Assembly: GCA_963759735.1 (NCBI GenBank)
Contig: CAVXAF010000004.1
Coordinates: forward strand, 310,001-374,000
Length of the DNA stretch: 64,000 bases
Reading direction: 5' to 3'
Source of the DNA: Hyphomicrobium_A sp963759735
GTDB lineage: Bacteria; Pseudomonadota; Alphaproteobacteria; Rhizobiales; Hyphomicrobiaceae
Shown here: in pieces, positions 1-10,021 of the stretch
Layout of the letters: every line of letters begins with the position of its first letter
How positions within the stretch are numbered: position 1 is the stretch's first letter
Program-made: the position numbers and the translations under genes
Notes under the pieces: generated by a model
The model's database searches: none
What the model was told of the DNA's origin: nothing
The model's input: only the letters and a program-made list of their open reading frames with translations

Positions 1-30
1 ATGTTCGCCCTTGAGGACGCCGACGCATGA
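1..30 (+). CDS. C-terminal tail of an upstream gene (partial, probably trehalose/glycogen operon)
   Basis: The first 30 bases read as the last nine codons and a TGA stop of a gene that begins outside the window. The stop overlaps the ATG at 27 (ATGA), which is the likely true start of malQ, so the two genes are translationally coupled. In related Hyphomicrobiales operons treZ (maltooligosyltrehalose trehalohydrolase) often precedes malQ and treY, so treZ is the best guess. Nine residues cannot prove it. Confidence 0.45.
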   Translation: MFALEDADA

Positions 31-1842
31 CAATGTCGCTTGCCGAGCTGGCCGAACGATATGGCATCGATGCCTCGTACATCAGCGAGTTCGGGCGAGC
101 ATTGTTACGTTTCCGACGACGTTAAGCGCGCGCTGCTTGACGCCATGGAGATCGACGAGGCCGCCGTCGGCACCCCACCTCCCGATCTCGGCGCCGCGCA
201 GCCGTGCTTCATCCCCAAGTGGCTGCAGGATGGCCGCGCTTGGGGCATCTCGCTGCAGCTTTACGGCGTGCGCTCGGGGCGCAATCTCGGTATTGGCGAC
301 TTCGAGGATCTGGCGCGACTTGCCGAGCTGTTCGCCGCCGAGGGTGCCGACTTCATCGGCGTCAATCCGCTGCACGCGCTCTTTGCCGCCGACCCCGAAC
401 TCGCCAGCCCCTATTCGCCGTCGAGCCGGCAGTACCTCAATCCGATCTACATTGCGGTCGATCAGATCGTCCGCCTGGAAGATACGGCGCAATTGCGCGA
501 AGAAGCGGGGCGGCTTCGCGCGGCAGAGTTCGTCGACTACGGCGGCGTCGCGGCGCTGAAAAGCGCGCTGCTTCATGAAGCTTTCGCACAGCGTGGTCTT
601 GAAGAGGAGTTCGAAGCGTACTGCGCCGCCGAGGGCGACGCGTTGCACAGCTTCGCGACGTTCGAAGCGCTCAGCGAGCACTTCGCCGCCCAAGGCCGCG
701 GCGCCGGCTGGCAGGGCTGGCCGCAAGCGATGCATGATATGCGCTCGGCCGAGGTGGCGGCTTTCGCGGAGGCTCACGGCGACCGCATCCGCTATCACAA
801 ATGGCTGCAATGGATTGCCGCCGCCCAGCTCGCCGAAGCGCAGCAGCGCGCACGCGAGGCGGGAATGCGTATCGGCGTCTACCTTGACCTCGCCGTCGGC
901 GTGTCGCCGGATGGCGCCGCCGCGTGGTCCGACCGCGCGCTGTTCGCTTCGCAGGCTCGCATCGGGGCCCCGCCCGACATGTTCAACCGTCTCGGCCAGG
1001 ACTGGGGCTTGGCGCCCATGAAGCCGGCCAACCTGATTGCGCGCGGCTTCGAGCCGTTTGAGCGCGAGCTGATTGCGGCGATGCGTTTCGCCGGTGCAAT
1101 CCGCCTCGATCATGTGATGAGTCTCGCCCGCCTCTATTGGCTACCCGTGGGGACCGATGCGCGGAACGGCGGGTACGTGCGCTATCCGATCGATCAGCTG
1201 CTGCACGTGCTGGGCCGCTGCTCGCAGCAGACCAAGTGCATCGTCATCGGCGAGGATCTCGGCACCGTACCGCCGGGCTTCCGTGACGGCATGCGCGACC
1301 ACAACGTGCTCAGCTACCGCGTGTTCTATTTCGAACGCGGCCACGAGGGTCGATTCAACGAGGCGCAGCACTATCCGACCCAGGCCCTCGCCTGCATCGC
1401 CACGCACGACCTGCCGCCGTTGCGTGGCTGGTGGGAGTCTCGTGATGTCGGCGCGCGCGTCGCGTGCGGGATGTACGAATGCGCCGACGCGCCTCAGGGC
1501 GCCTACGATGAGAGGGCGCACGCGCGCTGGCGCATGCTGGAAACTCTCCGCGACGGCGGCGCCTTCGATGGCGAGGCCGCGCCGGAGAGCTCGGAGGGGA
1601 GCCTCAGCGAAGAGACATTCGTCGCCGCGCATCGCTACATGGCGCGCACGCCCTGCCGCCTGTTTGCCCTGCAGCTGGAGGATCTCGCCGGCGCCGTCGA
1701 CATGGTCAACCTGCCGGGTACGGACCGGCAGCACGCCAACTGGCGCCGCAAGCTGCCATGCCTCGTTGAAGAATTGGCGACGCTGCACACCCTGCAGCGA
1801 ACGGTGGAGGCGGTGGCCCGGGAGCGGCCGCGTCAGGCATGA
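27..1842 (+). CDS. malQ: 4-alpha-glucanotransferase (amylomaltase), GH77, apparent frameshift near the N-terminus
   Basis: Cytoplasmic disproportionating enzyme that transfers alpha-1,4-glucan segments between maltodextrins. GH77 hallmarks are visible: the nucleophile region RLDHVMSLARLYWLP, the acid/base region IGEDLG, and THDLPPLRGWW near the C-terminus, in a body of normal length. The uninterrupted frame can only begin at 40, but residues before SDDVKRALL in that frame look wrong. The usual N-terminal helix (MSLAELAERYGIDASYISEFG) is encoded from ATG 27 in another frame, and the two frames join at a GGG run near 93-95. One extra G explains it. The ATG at 27 overlaps the upstream stop and the malQ stop overlaps treY (ATGA), so this is a tightly coupled operon. 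The family call is firm; the frameshift is probably a sequence error. Confidence 0.9.
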
Positions 1843-4562
1843 CCGATACCCCCTCTATTGCGGTCGCGCCTGCGAAGGCGACGCCCGCTCCGCGAGCGAC
1901 GTACCGGCTGCAATTGCGCGGGGGAATGACCTTCGCGCGCGCGACGCAACTGGCGCCCTACTTTGCGGCCATCGGCATCTCGCATCTTTATCTGTCGCCG
2001 ATTTTCAAGGCGGTGCCGGGCTCAACGCACGGCTATGACGGCATCGACTTCAACGAGATCGAGCCGGAACTGGGCGGCTATGACGGCTTCGTCGGGCTGG
2101 CGCGAGCCATGCAGGCAGTCGGCGTGCGCATCATCCTCGATATCGTGCCCAACCACATGGGTGCCAGCACGCTCAATCCGTGGTGGCGCGATGCGCTCGA
2201 GTGGGGTGCCGCTAGCGTTTACGCCGGGCACTTTGACGTCGATTGGTCGGCGCCGAAGTTGATCGTGCCGCGCCTTGGAGACCACTACGGAGCGGTACTG
2301 AAGTCCGGCGGACTGCGTGTTTGCGTCGATGCGCCGGCAGGAGAGCTGTGTATCGGCTACGGCGACATGCACCTGCCGCTGCATCCCCCGAGCTACGCTG
2401 GGGTGCTCGGCACTGCCGGCGAGCAGCACTTCGGGTCCCTGGGGTTGCGGTTTGCGACCGCCTCCCCGCTGAGCGTAGCCGAGTTGAAGGGGGAGCTGGC
2501 GAACGCGCTCGCCGATCCGGCGGCGCTTGCTGCCTTGCAGACCGCGGCCGGTGCTATCTCGCAAGACTGGGAAGCACTACACCGCCTGCATGAGCAGCAG
2601 GTCTGGCGGCTGGCGCATTGGCGAACAGCGCGCGAGAACCTGACCTACCGACGCTTCTTCGAGATCGCGGAGCTGGTTGGCGTCAAGGTCGAGCAGGCAA
2701 ACGTATTCGAGGACGTGCATCGCACGGTTATGCATCTGGTGCACGAAGGATTGGTCGACGGACTGCGCATCGACCACATCGATGGTTTGGCGGACCCCTT
2801 CGCCTACCTGACGCGGCTGCGCGGCGTGATTGGTCGCGACGACTTCTACGTCATTGTCGAAAAGATCCTCGGTCCCGGCGAAGAGCTGCGCACCGATTGG
2901 CCGGTGGCCGGCACCACCGGCTATGAGGTCATCAACGAGCTGGCGCGCCTGTTGGTGGACGAGAACTGCCGTGCCCAGCTGCAGGATGCCTACGCGCGGT
3001 TCATTGGTGAGCAGCGCGACCTTCCTGCAGAGGTTCTGCAGACCAAGCGACGCACGATCACGCGCAATCTTGCGGGGGAGCTCGACTATCTGACCTCGCT
3101 GGCATCGAGTCTCGCCGCAGGCGACGTTGCGACGCGCGATATCGGCGCCGATACCGTGCGGCGCGCTATCGTCGAGCTGGCGTCGGCGATGGGTGTCTAC
3201 CGCACCTACATTGACGCCAGGGGCGTCAGACCAGAAGACGTGACTGTCATCCTGGACGCTATCGCTCGGGCGAAAGCCTCGCGCGAGGTAGAGGACGAGG
3301 CGGCCTTCGAGTTTCTGGTGAAGCTGTTCACACTCGATGTCGGCAGCGCCGAACGGCAAGCCGCGGCGCTGGTTTTTACGACGCGCTTCCAGCAGACGTC
3401 CGGGCCGCTGACCGCGAAGGCGCTCGAGGATACGCTGTTCTATCGCTACAATCGGCTCATCGCTGTCAACGAGGTCGGCGGTGAGCCTGACCCTCTCGGC
3501 GCCCCGATCGGCGACTTCCACCGCGCCATGCAAGCGCGGCTGAAAAGCGCACCGCTGGCCCTTTCGTCCACCGCGACGCACGATACCAAGCGCGGCGAGG
3601 ACGCGCGAGCTCGCATCTATGCCATCAGTGAGGCGCCCGATGAATGGTCGTCAGCCGTCAGGCGGTGGTCGGAGATGAATTCAGCCAGGCGCACCGAGAC
3701 CATCGAGGGGATCGTGCCGGGCGCCGATGTCGAATGGATGTTCTACCAGTCCCTACTCGGCGCTTGGCCTGCGGCGCTCAAACCCGACGACGCTACCGGC
3801 CTGCAGGAGCTTGCGCGGCGCATGAGCGAGTTCATGCGCAAGGCGGCGCGCGAGGCCAAACTGCACACGACGTGGACGCAGCCTGTCGAAGGGTATGAGG
3901 CAGCGGTCGAGGCATTCGTCGCTGGCACGCTGTCGCCCGAGCGATCGTCGGAATTCCTGCACGACTTCCACGTCACCGCGCAGCCATTCATCCTTGCCGG
4001 GGCTATGAACGGTCTAACGCAACTGTGCATAAAGCTCTTCGCGCCGGGCATCCCCGATATTTACCAGGGCACCGAGATCTGGGACCTGGCACTGGTCGAT
4101 CCCGACAACCGTCGACCCGTCGATTTCACCGAGCGCATGGCGATGTGCAAGGCCGAGGCGACGCCGGCGGAGCTGGCGACGGCATGGACGACGGGCGCAA
4201 TAAAACTGCAGCTGTTGCGCGCCGGACTGGCATTGCGTGGCGAGCTTGGCGAAGATTTTGCCGCCGCGACATATGTGCCGCTGGAGGTCGAAGGTCCGCT
4301 GCGGCGGCATGTCGTAGCGTTCGCACGCACGTCTGCGGCCGGCTCCGTTGTCTTCATCGGGACGAGATTTTCGCTGCGGCTTCTGGATGGCGGCGTTCCC
4401 GTGGTGTCCGCCGATCGCTGGGCCGGCACGCGCGTAGTGGTGCCGGCTTCGATCGGTCGGCTGCACGATGTAGCCACGTACCGCTCGTTTGGAATCGAGA
4501 ATGGCGCCATTGAAGTCAGCGAGGCACTGCGCGATCTGCCGGTCGCCGTGCTGAGGCCGTAG
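1839..4562 (+). CDS. treY: maltooligosyl trehalose synthase (GH13)
   Basis: Isomerises the reducing-end alpha-1,4 bond of maltooligosaccharides to alpha,alpha-1,1, giving maltooligosyl trehalose, which TreZ then cleaves to trehalose. The 907-residue length is typical. Family marks are ATYRLQLRGGMTFARA at the N-terminus, the catalytic strand GLRIDHIDGLADP, the TreY-specific stretch VEKILGPGEELR followed by GTTGYEV, and near the C-terminus PGIPDIYQGTEIWDLALVDP. The start overlaps the malQ stop by 4 bases, so expression is coupled. Together with malQ it points to glycogen- or maltodextrin-derived trehalose, a typical stress osmolyte. No defect is seen in the frame. Confidence 0.97.
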   Translation: MTDTPSIAVAPAKATPAPRATYRLQLRGGMTFARATQLAPYFAAIGISHLYLSPIFKAVPGSTHGYDGIDFNEIEPELGGYDGFVGLARAMQAVGVRIILDIVPNHMGASTLNPWWRDALEWGAASVYAGHFDVDWSAPKLIVPRLGDHYGAVLKSGGLRVCVDAPAGELCIGYGDMHLPLHPPSYAGVLGTAGEQHFGSLGLRFATASPLSVAELKGELANALADPAALAALQTAAGAISQDWEALHRLHEQQVWRLAHWRTARENLTYRRFFEIAELVGVKVEQANVFEDVHRTVMHLVHEGLVDGLRIDHIDGLADPFAYLTRLRGVIGRDDFYVIVEKILGPGEELRTDWPVAGTTGYEVINELARLLVDENCRAQLQDAYARFIGEQRDLPAEVLQTKRRTITRNLAGELDYLTSLASSLAAGDVATRDIGADTVRRAIVELASAMGVYRTYIDARGVRPEDVTVILDAIARAKASREVEDEAAFEFLVKLFTLDVGSAERQAAALVFTTRFQQTSGPLTAKALEDTLFYRYNRLIAVNEVGGEPDPLGAPIGDFHRAMQARLKSAPLALSSTATHDTKRGEDARARIYAISEAPDEWSSAVRRWSEMNSARRTETIEGIVPGADVEWMFYQSLLGAWPAALKPDDATGLQELARRMSEFMRKAAREAKLHTTWTQPVEGYEAAVEAFVAGTLSPERSSEFLHDFHVTAQPFILAGAMNGLTQLCIKLFAPGIPDIYQGTEIWDLALVDPDNRRPVDFTERMAMCKAEATPAELATAWTTGAIKLQLLRAGLALRGELGEDFAAATYVPLEVEGPLRRHVVAFARTSAAGSVVFIGTRFSLRLLDGGVPVVSADRWAGTRVVVPASIGRLHDVATYRSFGIENGAIEVSEALRDLPVAVLRP

Positions 4563-4765
4563 GTTCGCAACATCTAGGCGCGCAGCGTTTGGCGCGGAAG
4601 GATCGATAGCCGCTCGACCGACCAGCTTCGGCAAAACGCAATGCGCCGTCGACCGCCACGCAGACGGGTGTTCCCAGGGAGATAGAGGCCAATCGGCCGC
4701 ATGCTCATATTCCTACCCCAGTACGTTACCCACGCCGCAGCACCAGCTGCCGAGGAGATACGACT

Positions 4766-5011
4766 GTGGTCAATCCATGGCTTTCAGGGATGCTACTGGC
4801 ATTCGAGGCAGGCGAAGTGATGCGCCTCCGCTTGGCGAAGTTGGCCATCGGCGGCGATGCTGCGGTGGATGAAGCACGTTTGATGGTGAGCGAGAAACTG
4901 GACGCCGCCGCCGAGGCCTTCGGCTGCCTGCTCTGTGGCGGATCGGCGGATTCGGTCATCGAGAGGTATCGCGAACTCGTCGCTGCCAATGCCGCTCGGC
5001 TGAGCAGCTAG
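4766..5011 (+). CDS. conserved small hypothetical protein, 81 aa
   Basis: Small, mostly helical protein with no signal peptide or membrane segment. A GTG start at 4766 is preceded by a good ribosome-binding site (GAGGAGA at 4752-4758). The core MRLRLAKLAIGGDAA and DEARLMVSEKLDAAAEA resembles short uncharacterised proteins common in Bradyrhizobium and relatives, judged from memory only. It has two Cys (CLLCGG). No function can be assigned. It stands alone, about 200 bases after treY and upstream of an amidohydrolase. Confidence 0.6.
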   Translation: MVNPWLSGMLLAFEAGEVMRLRLAKLAIGGDAAVDEARLMVSEKLDAAAEAFGCLLCGGSADSVIERYRELVAANAARLSS

Positions 5012-5276
5012 CGGCCGGACGTCGCTGGAAAGCGATGTCCCCTGCCATTCCTCTTAGCTCCAACAATCTCTGCCGCGGGAATCGTAGGCCAGCAGACGGA
5101 TCGCTCGGGCCGTAGCCCGGCCGCTCGCCCCGGCACACCGGGATGAGCGCGACGTCTCTAGCTCGCAACGAATTCTTTGCGTCCATCGGTCAATGTGCAG
5201 GCGAAAAAGCTGCGGCATGGCGCATTCCGGCCGTCGCGGTGGTCCCGATAGCGTGATGGCAAGCGGAGAAACCCCC

Positions 5277-7061
5277 ATGTGCCGTTTCTGTGTTGGCACT
5301 CTCTTCACCAACGAGAGCCTCTATTCCGGCTGGCCAATGTCAACGCCGCGCGAGCTCACTTCGCGGCGAAGCTTCATGGCGCTGGCGGGTGCGGCGGCTG
5401 GTGCGGGCGGCCTTGGCATGTTGCCAGCCCCGGTCTCTGCGCAGTCTGCAGCCGGAGCGGATGCAATCTATCGCGGCGGCGCGATCTTTCCCGTCGCGTC
5501 TGCTGGACCAAAGCAGGTCGAAGCGGTCGCCGTGCGCGCCGGCAAGATCGTTGCGATCGGTGCCGCCTCCGACATCGCCGGCTTGCAGACGGTCAACACG
5601 AGGGTGATCGATCTCGACGGCCGCACGTTGCTGCCCGGCTTCATCGACCCTCACCAGCACTCCTGCTTCGTGGCCCTCTTCGCCGAACTCCTCGCGGATG
5701 TCGGCTACACCAAATATCCCACCCGTGCCGACCTCATGGCGGGCCTCAAGCAGCTCGACGCCAAGTTGCCCGCGGGCGAATGGCTGCTCGCTTACAACTT
5801 CGACAACTTGCTGCAGGGCGGCGATTTGACGATGGACGAGCTCGACCAGGTGTCGAAGGATCGTCCGATCCTCATCTGGTATATAAACATGCACGATGGG
5901 GCGGCCAACGCGGCTGCCTTCAGAATCGCGCAGATCAAGGACGATGTCGGCGTATTGCCGGGAGGCGGCCACTTCGGCCGTGGCGCGAACGGCAAATTCA
6001 ACGGTCTCATCTACGAAGAGACCGCCATGCTGAAGTTCGTCCCACAGGCGCTGCCGAAAATCACGCCGGCAATCTTTGAAAAGGCGCTCACCGACTACTT
6101 CAAAATGAGCGCCGCGCTGGGCAACACGACGACCCACGAGCCCGGAACGGTGAGACCCGATTGGATCGAGGGTCTCGTCAAGTTGACGGCCTCAGGAACC
6201 GGGCGACTCAGCGCGAGCCTGCAGTACGACGACATGAAAGGTGCCGACGCCTACAAGCAATTCGGGCGCGGAGCAAAGGCGGCGCAGTTTCCCAACTCGC
6301 GCTTTTCCCTGTTCGGCATCAAGATCATCGGCGACGGATCCAACCAGACGAAGACCGGTGCGCAGACCATTGCGTACCTGGGGACCGACGAGAAGGGCGC
6401 TCCGAATTATCCACCGCAACAGCTGAAGACCATGGTCGCTGCCGTCAAAGAGGCGGGCTGGCCGGTGCAGATTCACTGCAACGGTGACGCGACCATCGAC
6501 TATGCGCTCGACGCCATCGAAGCTGCTTACGGCGCCAACCCGGCAACCGGTCTCAATCGTATCGAGCATTGCACCATGGCGCGCCCGGATCAGTTGCGGC
6601 GCATGAAGGCGTTGGGCGTGCAGCCGACGTTCCTGATGAATCACGTCTACTTCTATGGGGCGGCGTATCGCGACCAGCTTTTTGGCCCAGAGCGCGCGGC
6701 GTTCATGGATCCCGCGGGAGCCTGCGTGCGCGAGGGACTGCCCTTTACCGTGCACACGGACGGCCCCTGTTCGCCGCCCGGTACGTTGCGCCTCATCCAG
6801 ACAGCCGTGACGCGGCGTTGCGCAATTGACAACTCCGTCGTGGGTCCCGACCAGGCAATCACGGTCGAAGAGGCGATCAAGGCGGTGACTTCGCAGGCCG
6901 CCGCGCAGATCGGTCTTGCCGACCGCATCGGCACTCTGGAGGTCGGCAAGGAGGCGGACCTCGTGATCTTGGAGCAGAACCCCTACGAGGTTGCGGCGGA
7001 CGCGATCATGGGCATCAAGATCTCCGAGACCTGGGTGGGCGGCGAGAAGATCTTTGGATGA
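5277..7061 (+). CDS. amidohydrolase family 3 (YtcJ-like), Tat-exported
   Basis: Metal-dependent amidohydrolase of the YtcJ/amidohydrolase-3 type. The N-terminal metal site is LLPGFIDPHQH, the second His motif is VQIHCNGDATIDYALDA, followed by RIEHC and a C-terminal HTDGPCSPP stretch. The substrate cannot be read from sequence. A twin-arginine signal is clear: TSRRSFMALAGAAAGAGGLGML with an AxA-type end (VSAQ). Two starts are possible. ATG 5337 gives a short Tat n-region but has a weak ribosome-binding site. ATG 5277 follows a good site (GCGGAGAAA) and gives an MCxxC leader (MCRFC) before the RR motif, as I recall in some exported hydrolases and cyclases. I chose 5277 with reservation. An upstream ATG at 5193 is unlikely. 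Confidence 0.82.
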   Translation: MCRFCVGTLFTNESLYSGWPMSTPRELTSRRSFMALAGAAAGAGGLGMLPAPVSAQSAAGADAIYRGGAIFPVASAGPKQVEAVAVRAGKIVAIGAASDIAGLQTVNTRVIDLDGRTLLPGFIDPHQHSCFVALFAELLADVGYTKYPTRADLMAGLKQLDAKLPAGEWLLAYNFDNLLQGGDLTMDELDQVSKDRPILIWYINMHDGAANAAAFRIAQIKDDVGVLPGGGHFGRGANGKFNGLIYEETAMLKFVPQALPKITPAIFEKALTDYFKMSAALGNTTTHEPGTVRPDWIEGLVKLTASGTGRLSASLQYDDMKGADAYKQFGRGAKAAQFPNSRFSLFGIKIIGDGSNQTKTGAQTIAYLGTDEKGAPNYPPQQLKTMVAAVKEAGWPVQIHCNGDATIDYALDAIEAAYGANPATGLNRIEHCTMARPDQLRRMKALGVQPTFLMNHVYFYGAAYRDQLFGPERAAFMDPAGACVREGLPFTVHTDGPCSPPGTLRLIQTAVTRRCAIDNSVVGPDQAITVEEAIKAVTSQAAAQIGLADRIGTLEVGKEADLVILEQNPYEVAADAIMGIKISETWVGGEKIFG

Positions 7062-7134
7062 GCGTCGCCGCTCCGGTGCCGGCGCATGTTACAATGGGAG
7101 TTCGAACCGGCGCTCGTAGGATGCTCACCACCTG

Positions 7135-8448
7135 ATGGCAGGCCGCGCAAGAAGCTCTCTCGGCTCCGCGTTGTCGATCGCAATGACGGATCACGGCCTG
7201 GGATCCTCCAAGGTCATCAAGGTCGGCTTCCTCGCGCCGCTAACCGGAAAACTGAAATCCTGGGCAAAGCCGGGCCTCAACGGGAGCCTGATCTGGCGGG
7301 ATCGCGTCAACGCTGCGGGCGGCATAAAAGTTGGCATGCGTCGATACATGGTCGACCTCGTGCCATTCGACACGGAGTTTCGGCCGGAGCTTGCCCTGGC
7401 GGGCGTCAAGCAGCTGATCAACGACGATGGCGTGAAGTTCATTCTCATGGTCGGGGGCAATGACTTCACGGTGGCGGTGCGCGACATCGTCAACCAGCAC
7501 CGGATGCTGGTCGCGACCCTGCTCCCCAGCGATCTTACTCCGGATGCGCCGACCCTCCTTGCCCCGAGCGAGGTGCATCCGATCTATAATGTGACCGGCG
7601 TCGACTGGCTAAGCCGTCAACGGCCCGAGCTGAAGACGGTTGCTATGTGCGCACAGGACGATCTGCACGGGCTGCCGTCGATCGCCACCTACCGCGCCGC
7701 TTTCGAGGTTGCGGGTTGGGAACTCGTTGAGGAGCATCTCTTCCCTATCGAGACGACGGATTTCGGCGCCATCGTCGAGAAGATGATGGCCAGGAATCCG
7801 GACGTGCTGTGCTGGGACACGGTCTATGAGCCGTTTCTGCATGCGCTGACCAAAGAAGCGTATAGACGCGGCTTCAAGGGCAGCATGATCTCGTGCACTT
7901 GCGACAACTACCGAGACCTGATCGAGCACACGAGTGCCCAGTTCATGGAAGGCTTCGTTTTTCAGTTTCCAGATTTTGACGATCCGCGACTGAACGACTC
8001 GCAGGTCAACTTTGAAAACCCCAACGAGTTCTATGCAGAGTTCTGCGCACGCTATCCGCAGACGTGGAGCGCGGTGTCGTGGGAATATGCTTCAACCCTG
8101 GAGCTATGGAAGACAGCGGTGCAGCGGGCGCGCACCTACGAGCCGTTTCCGGTGCTGTCCATGATGAAGTTCGGCGGCGTCGGCCACCACGCCTTCGGCG
8201 AAGCCGTATGGTGGGGCAAGGAACTGTTCGGCATCGACAACGCGCTGGTCGGAGACTGGCCGGTCGTCGTCATCGAGGACGGGACCGCGCGCATCAAGGA
8301 GTTTTCATCGATCGTCAGCTGGTGGTCCCGCAATAAATCCGTCCTTATCCGTCACATGCGAGAGATGAACCTGATGTGGGACCAGCGCGAGGAAGCGCTC
8401 AGCGCCAGCGCGGCTCTGCGGCAGGCAGCCGAAACCGGACAGCTATGA
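7135..8448 (+). CDS. LivK-type periplasmic-binding-fold protein without evident signal peptide
   Basis: Branched-chain amino acid / amide ABC-type binding protein (type I fold), with the typical opening VGFLAPLTGKL and later FILMVGGNDFTVAV. The open frame begins just after an in-frame TAG at 7117, so no longer N-terminus is possible, and neither ATG 7135 nor ATG 7183 gives a convincing signal peptide. No permease or ATPase gene is adjacent. That leaves a lone cytoplasmic ligand sensor (AmiC-like), a partner of a distant transporter, or a protein exported another way. Its stop overlaps the tail of the convergent GntR gene by 6 bases (8443-8448). Confidence 0.8.
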   Translation: MAGRARSSLGSALSIAMTDHGLGSSKVIKVGFLAPLTGKLKSWAKPGLNGSLIWRDRVNAAGGIKVGMRRYMVDLVPFDTEFRPELALAGVKQLINDDGVKFILMVGGNDFTVAVRDIVNQHRMLVATLLPSDLTPDAPTLLAPSEVHPIYNVTGVDWLSRQRPELKTVAMCAQDDLHGLPSIATYRAAFEVAGWELVEEHLFPIETTDFGAIVEKMMARNPDVLCWDTVYEPFLHALTKEAYRRGFKGSMISCTCDNYRDLIEHTSAQFMEGFVFQFPDFDDPRLNDSQVNFENPNEFYAEFCARYPQTWSAVSWEYASTLELWKTAVQRARTYEPFPVLSMMKFGGVGHHAFGEAVWWGKELFGIDNALVGDWPVVVIEDGTARIKEFSSIVSWWSRNKSVLIRHMREMNLMWDQREEALSASAALRQAAETGQL

Positions 8449-9213
8449 CGGCGCGTAAATCATGTGCTCCTGAGCGTTGGCGATATAGAGTCGTACGCAC
8501 TCGACGGCCGATTCGACATCGCGCGCCTCGAGCGCGGTGAACAGCGAGCGGAGCGCATGTTGGGCTTCGCGAATACGAACGGGCGTCAACGTTCGCCGCT
8601 TGTTGGCACACCACTGAGGCTGTCTGCGAACCTCGTGCATGACGCGGTACATGGCGATCACCAGTGAGTTGTGCGTCCCCTCGCATATGGTCATCATGAA
8701 CTGCTTTTCGCGATGTGCGAACTCGGTGGCGTCGGTGACGATCGCTTCTAATTGCTTCAGTTGCTCCCCGAGCAAAGTGAGGTCGCGGACCGACATGTAG
8801 ATGGTGGCGAGGCGTACGATTTCTGGTTCTAAGATCGACTCGGCGACGTTCATCTCGAACGGTGAAACGCTCTCGGCGATCGCCAAGATGTTCAGAAGCC
8901 CGGGCGTGTCCGAACGCGGGCGGCGCAGAGTCTGGGGCGCCCTGTAGGTTACGAAGGTGCCGCTGCCGGCCCGGCGGGCGACCGCGCCATACGTCTCCAG
9001 AAAATCCAGCGCTTGCCGGATCGTCGTCCGCGACTCCGTGAAGGTGCTGGCGAGTTCGCGCTCGGCCGGTATGCGCGTGCCGAACGGGTACTCTCCCGAT
9101 GCGATGCGGTTGAACACCTGCGTCGCAATATACTTCACCTGCTGCTTTACCAGCGGCTGCGAAGCGACATCGATTTCCCAGGGCGGCGTTTCGTGAGCAA
9201 GAATATCGGTCAT
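8443..9213 (-). CDS. GntR family (FadR subfamily) transcriptional regulator
   Basis: DNA-binding regulator with an N-terminal winged helix (GTRIPAERELASTFTESRTTIRQAL, then YGAVARRAGSGTFV) and a C-terminal FCD-type helical effector domain. The start is set at ATG 9213 (MTDILAHETPPW); the longer frame to 9303 adds a basic stretch unlike the family. It lies 58 bases downstream of the TPR-like gene on the same strand and tail-to-tail with the binding-protein gene. Targets could be the flanking amidohydrolase/binding-protein genes or the dimethylamine operon across the 10-kb intergenic region; the sequence does not decide. Confidence 0.88.
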   Translation of the reverse strand: MTDILAHETPPWEIDVASQPLVKQQVKYIATQVFNRIASGEYPFGTRIPAERELASTFTESRTTIRQALDFLETYGAVARRAGSGTFVTYRAPQTLRRPRSDTPGLLNILAIAESVSPFEMNVAESILEPEIVRLATIYMSVRDLTLLGEQLKQLEAIVTDATEFAHREKQFMMTICEGTHNSLVIAMYRVMHEVRRQPQWCANKRRTLTPVRIREAQHALRSLFTALEARDVESAVECVRLYIANAQEHMIYAPS

Positions 9214-9271
9214 GCGGTCGGATCCAATTACGTTCGCATTGACGTGGCCGGGCGCGCTACGTTGGCGCCGA

Positions 9272-9970
9272 TTAGCGGACGCGCGCGCCGGTAGCGGGAA
9301 CAAATGCCGGGTGAATCAGGGCCGTGAGTTGGGCGGCGTGCGCAAGATCGGCCCCGTAGTCACAACCACTCAGGTAGGACGAGGACATTTCTTCCGCTGC
9401 TCGTTCTGCGGCGTGTCGATAGCCCGCGTAAGCGCGGTTCACATCAGACGTCGGCGCTGCGTAGGCGTGATATAGGAGTGCGGTGCTTGCGCTCCGATCC
9501 CCAAAGGCTTCGGACATCGTCAACGCAAGTGTCGCGGGATGGGCGCTCTCGCCGCGTACCACGCATGCATTGGTATGCGAGACGACAGCGGCTGCACCGC
9601 ACAGTCGTTCCAGCCGCCGCCGACCGACCGTCTCGAAAGCGTCCGTTTGATTCATTGCGAGACGCAGATGAAATACGGAGCTGCGGCCCGAAATCTCAAT
9701 TTCCGTTTTGTCGAGCAGTTCGCTCGCGGTCGCCCACTGGCTTGCAGCCTGCTTGAGATCTTGCAGCGCTCCGTGGGGATCGGCTGTCAGCATGCGTGCA
9801 AGTCCGAGGTTATTTCTCGCCGCGGCACGCAGCGGCGCGGAAGCGCCGGCACGTTCGACGTAACTCGAGGTGTCCATCAAAAGGCTCGCGGCCTCCGCCC
9901 GACGCCCGGCCTCCAGGGCGGCAAATGCAGCCCCAGTGGCAAGCGTCCATTCCCGTCTGATCAGCATCAT
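9272..9970 (-). CDS. TPR-like helical protein of unknown function
   Basis: Alanine-rich, all-helical protein with TPR-like pairs, for example AAFAALEAGRRAEAASLLMD and NNLGLARMLTADPHGALQDL. No signal peptide is seen with the chosen start. The open frame reaches 10426, but its first part is low-quality translated intergenic sequence. ATG 9970 (MMLIRREW) has a plausible site (TTGAGAAACGC), and ATG 10021 is an alternative. It sits upstream of and co-directional with the GntR gene, so the two probably form one transcript. The function is unknown. The C-terminal part carries C and H residues (SGCDYGADLAHAAQ) without a recognised motif. Confidence 0.5.
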   Translation of the reverse strand: MMLIRREWTLATGAAFAALEAGRRAEAASLLMDTSSYVERAGASAPLRAAARNNLGLARMLTADPHGALQDLKQAASQWATASELLDKTEIEISGRSSVFHLRLAMNQTDAFETVGRRRLERLCGAAAVVSHTNACVVRGESAHPATLALTMSEAFGDRSASTALLYHAYAAPTSDVNRAYAGYRHAAERAAEEMSSSYLSGCDYGADLAHAAQLTALIHPAFVPATGARVR

Positions 9971-10021
9971 GCGTTTCTCAACATGCTGGCCCTCCGACGT
10001 GCGTTGAAAGCCGTGCCGCAT

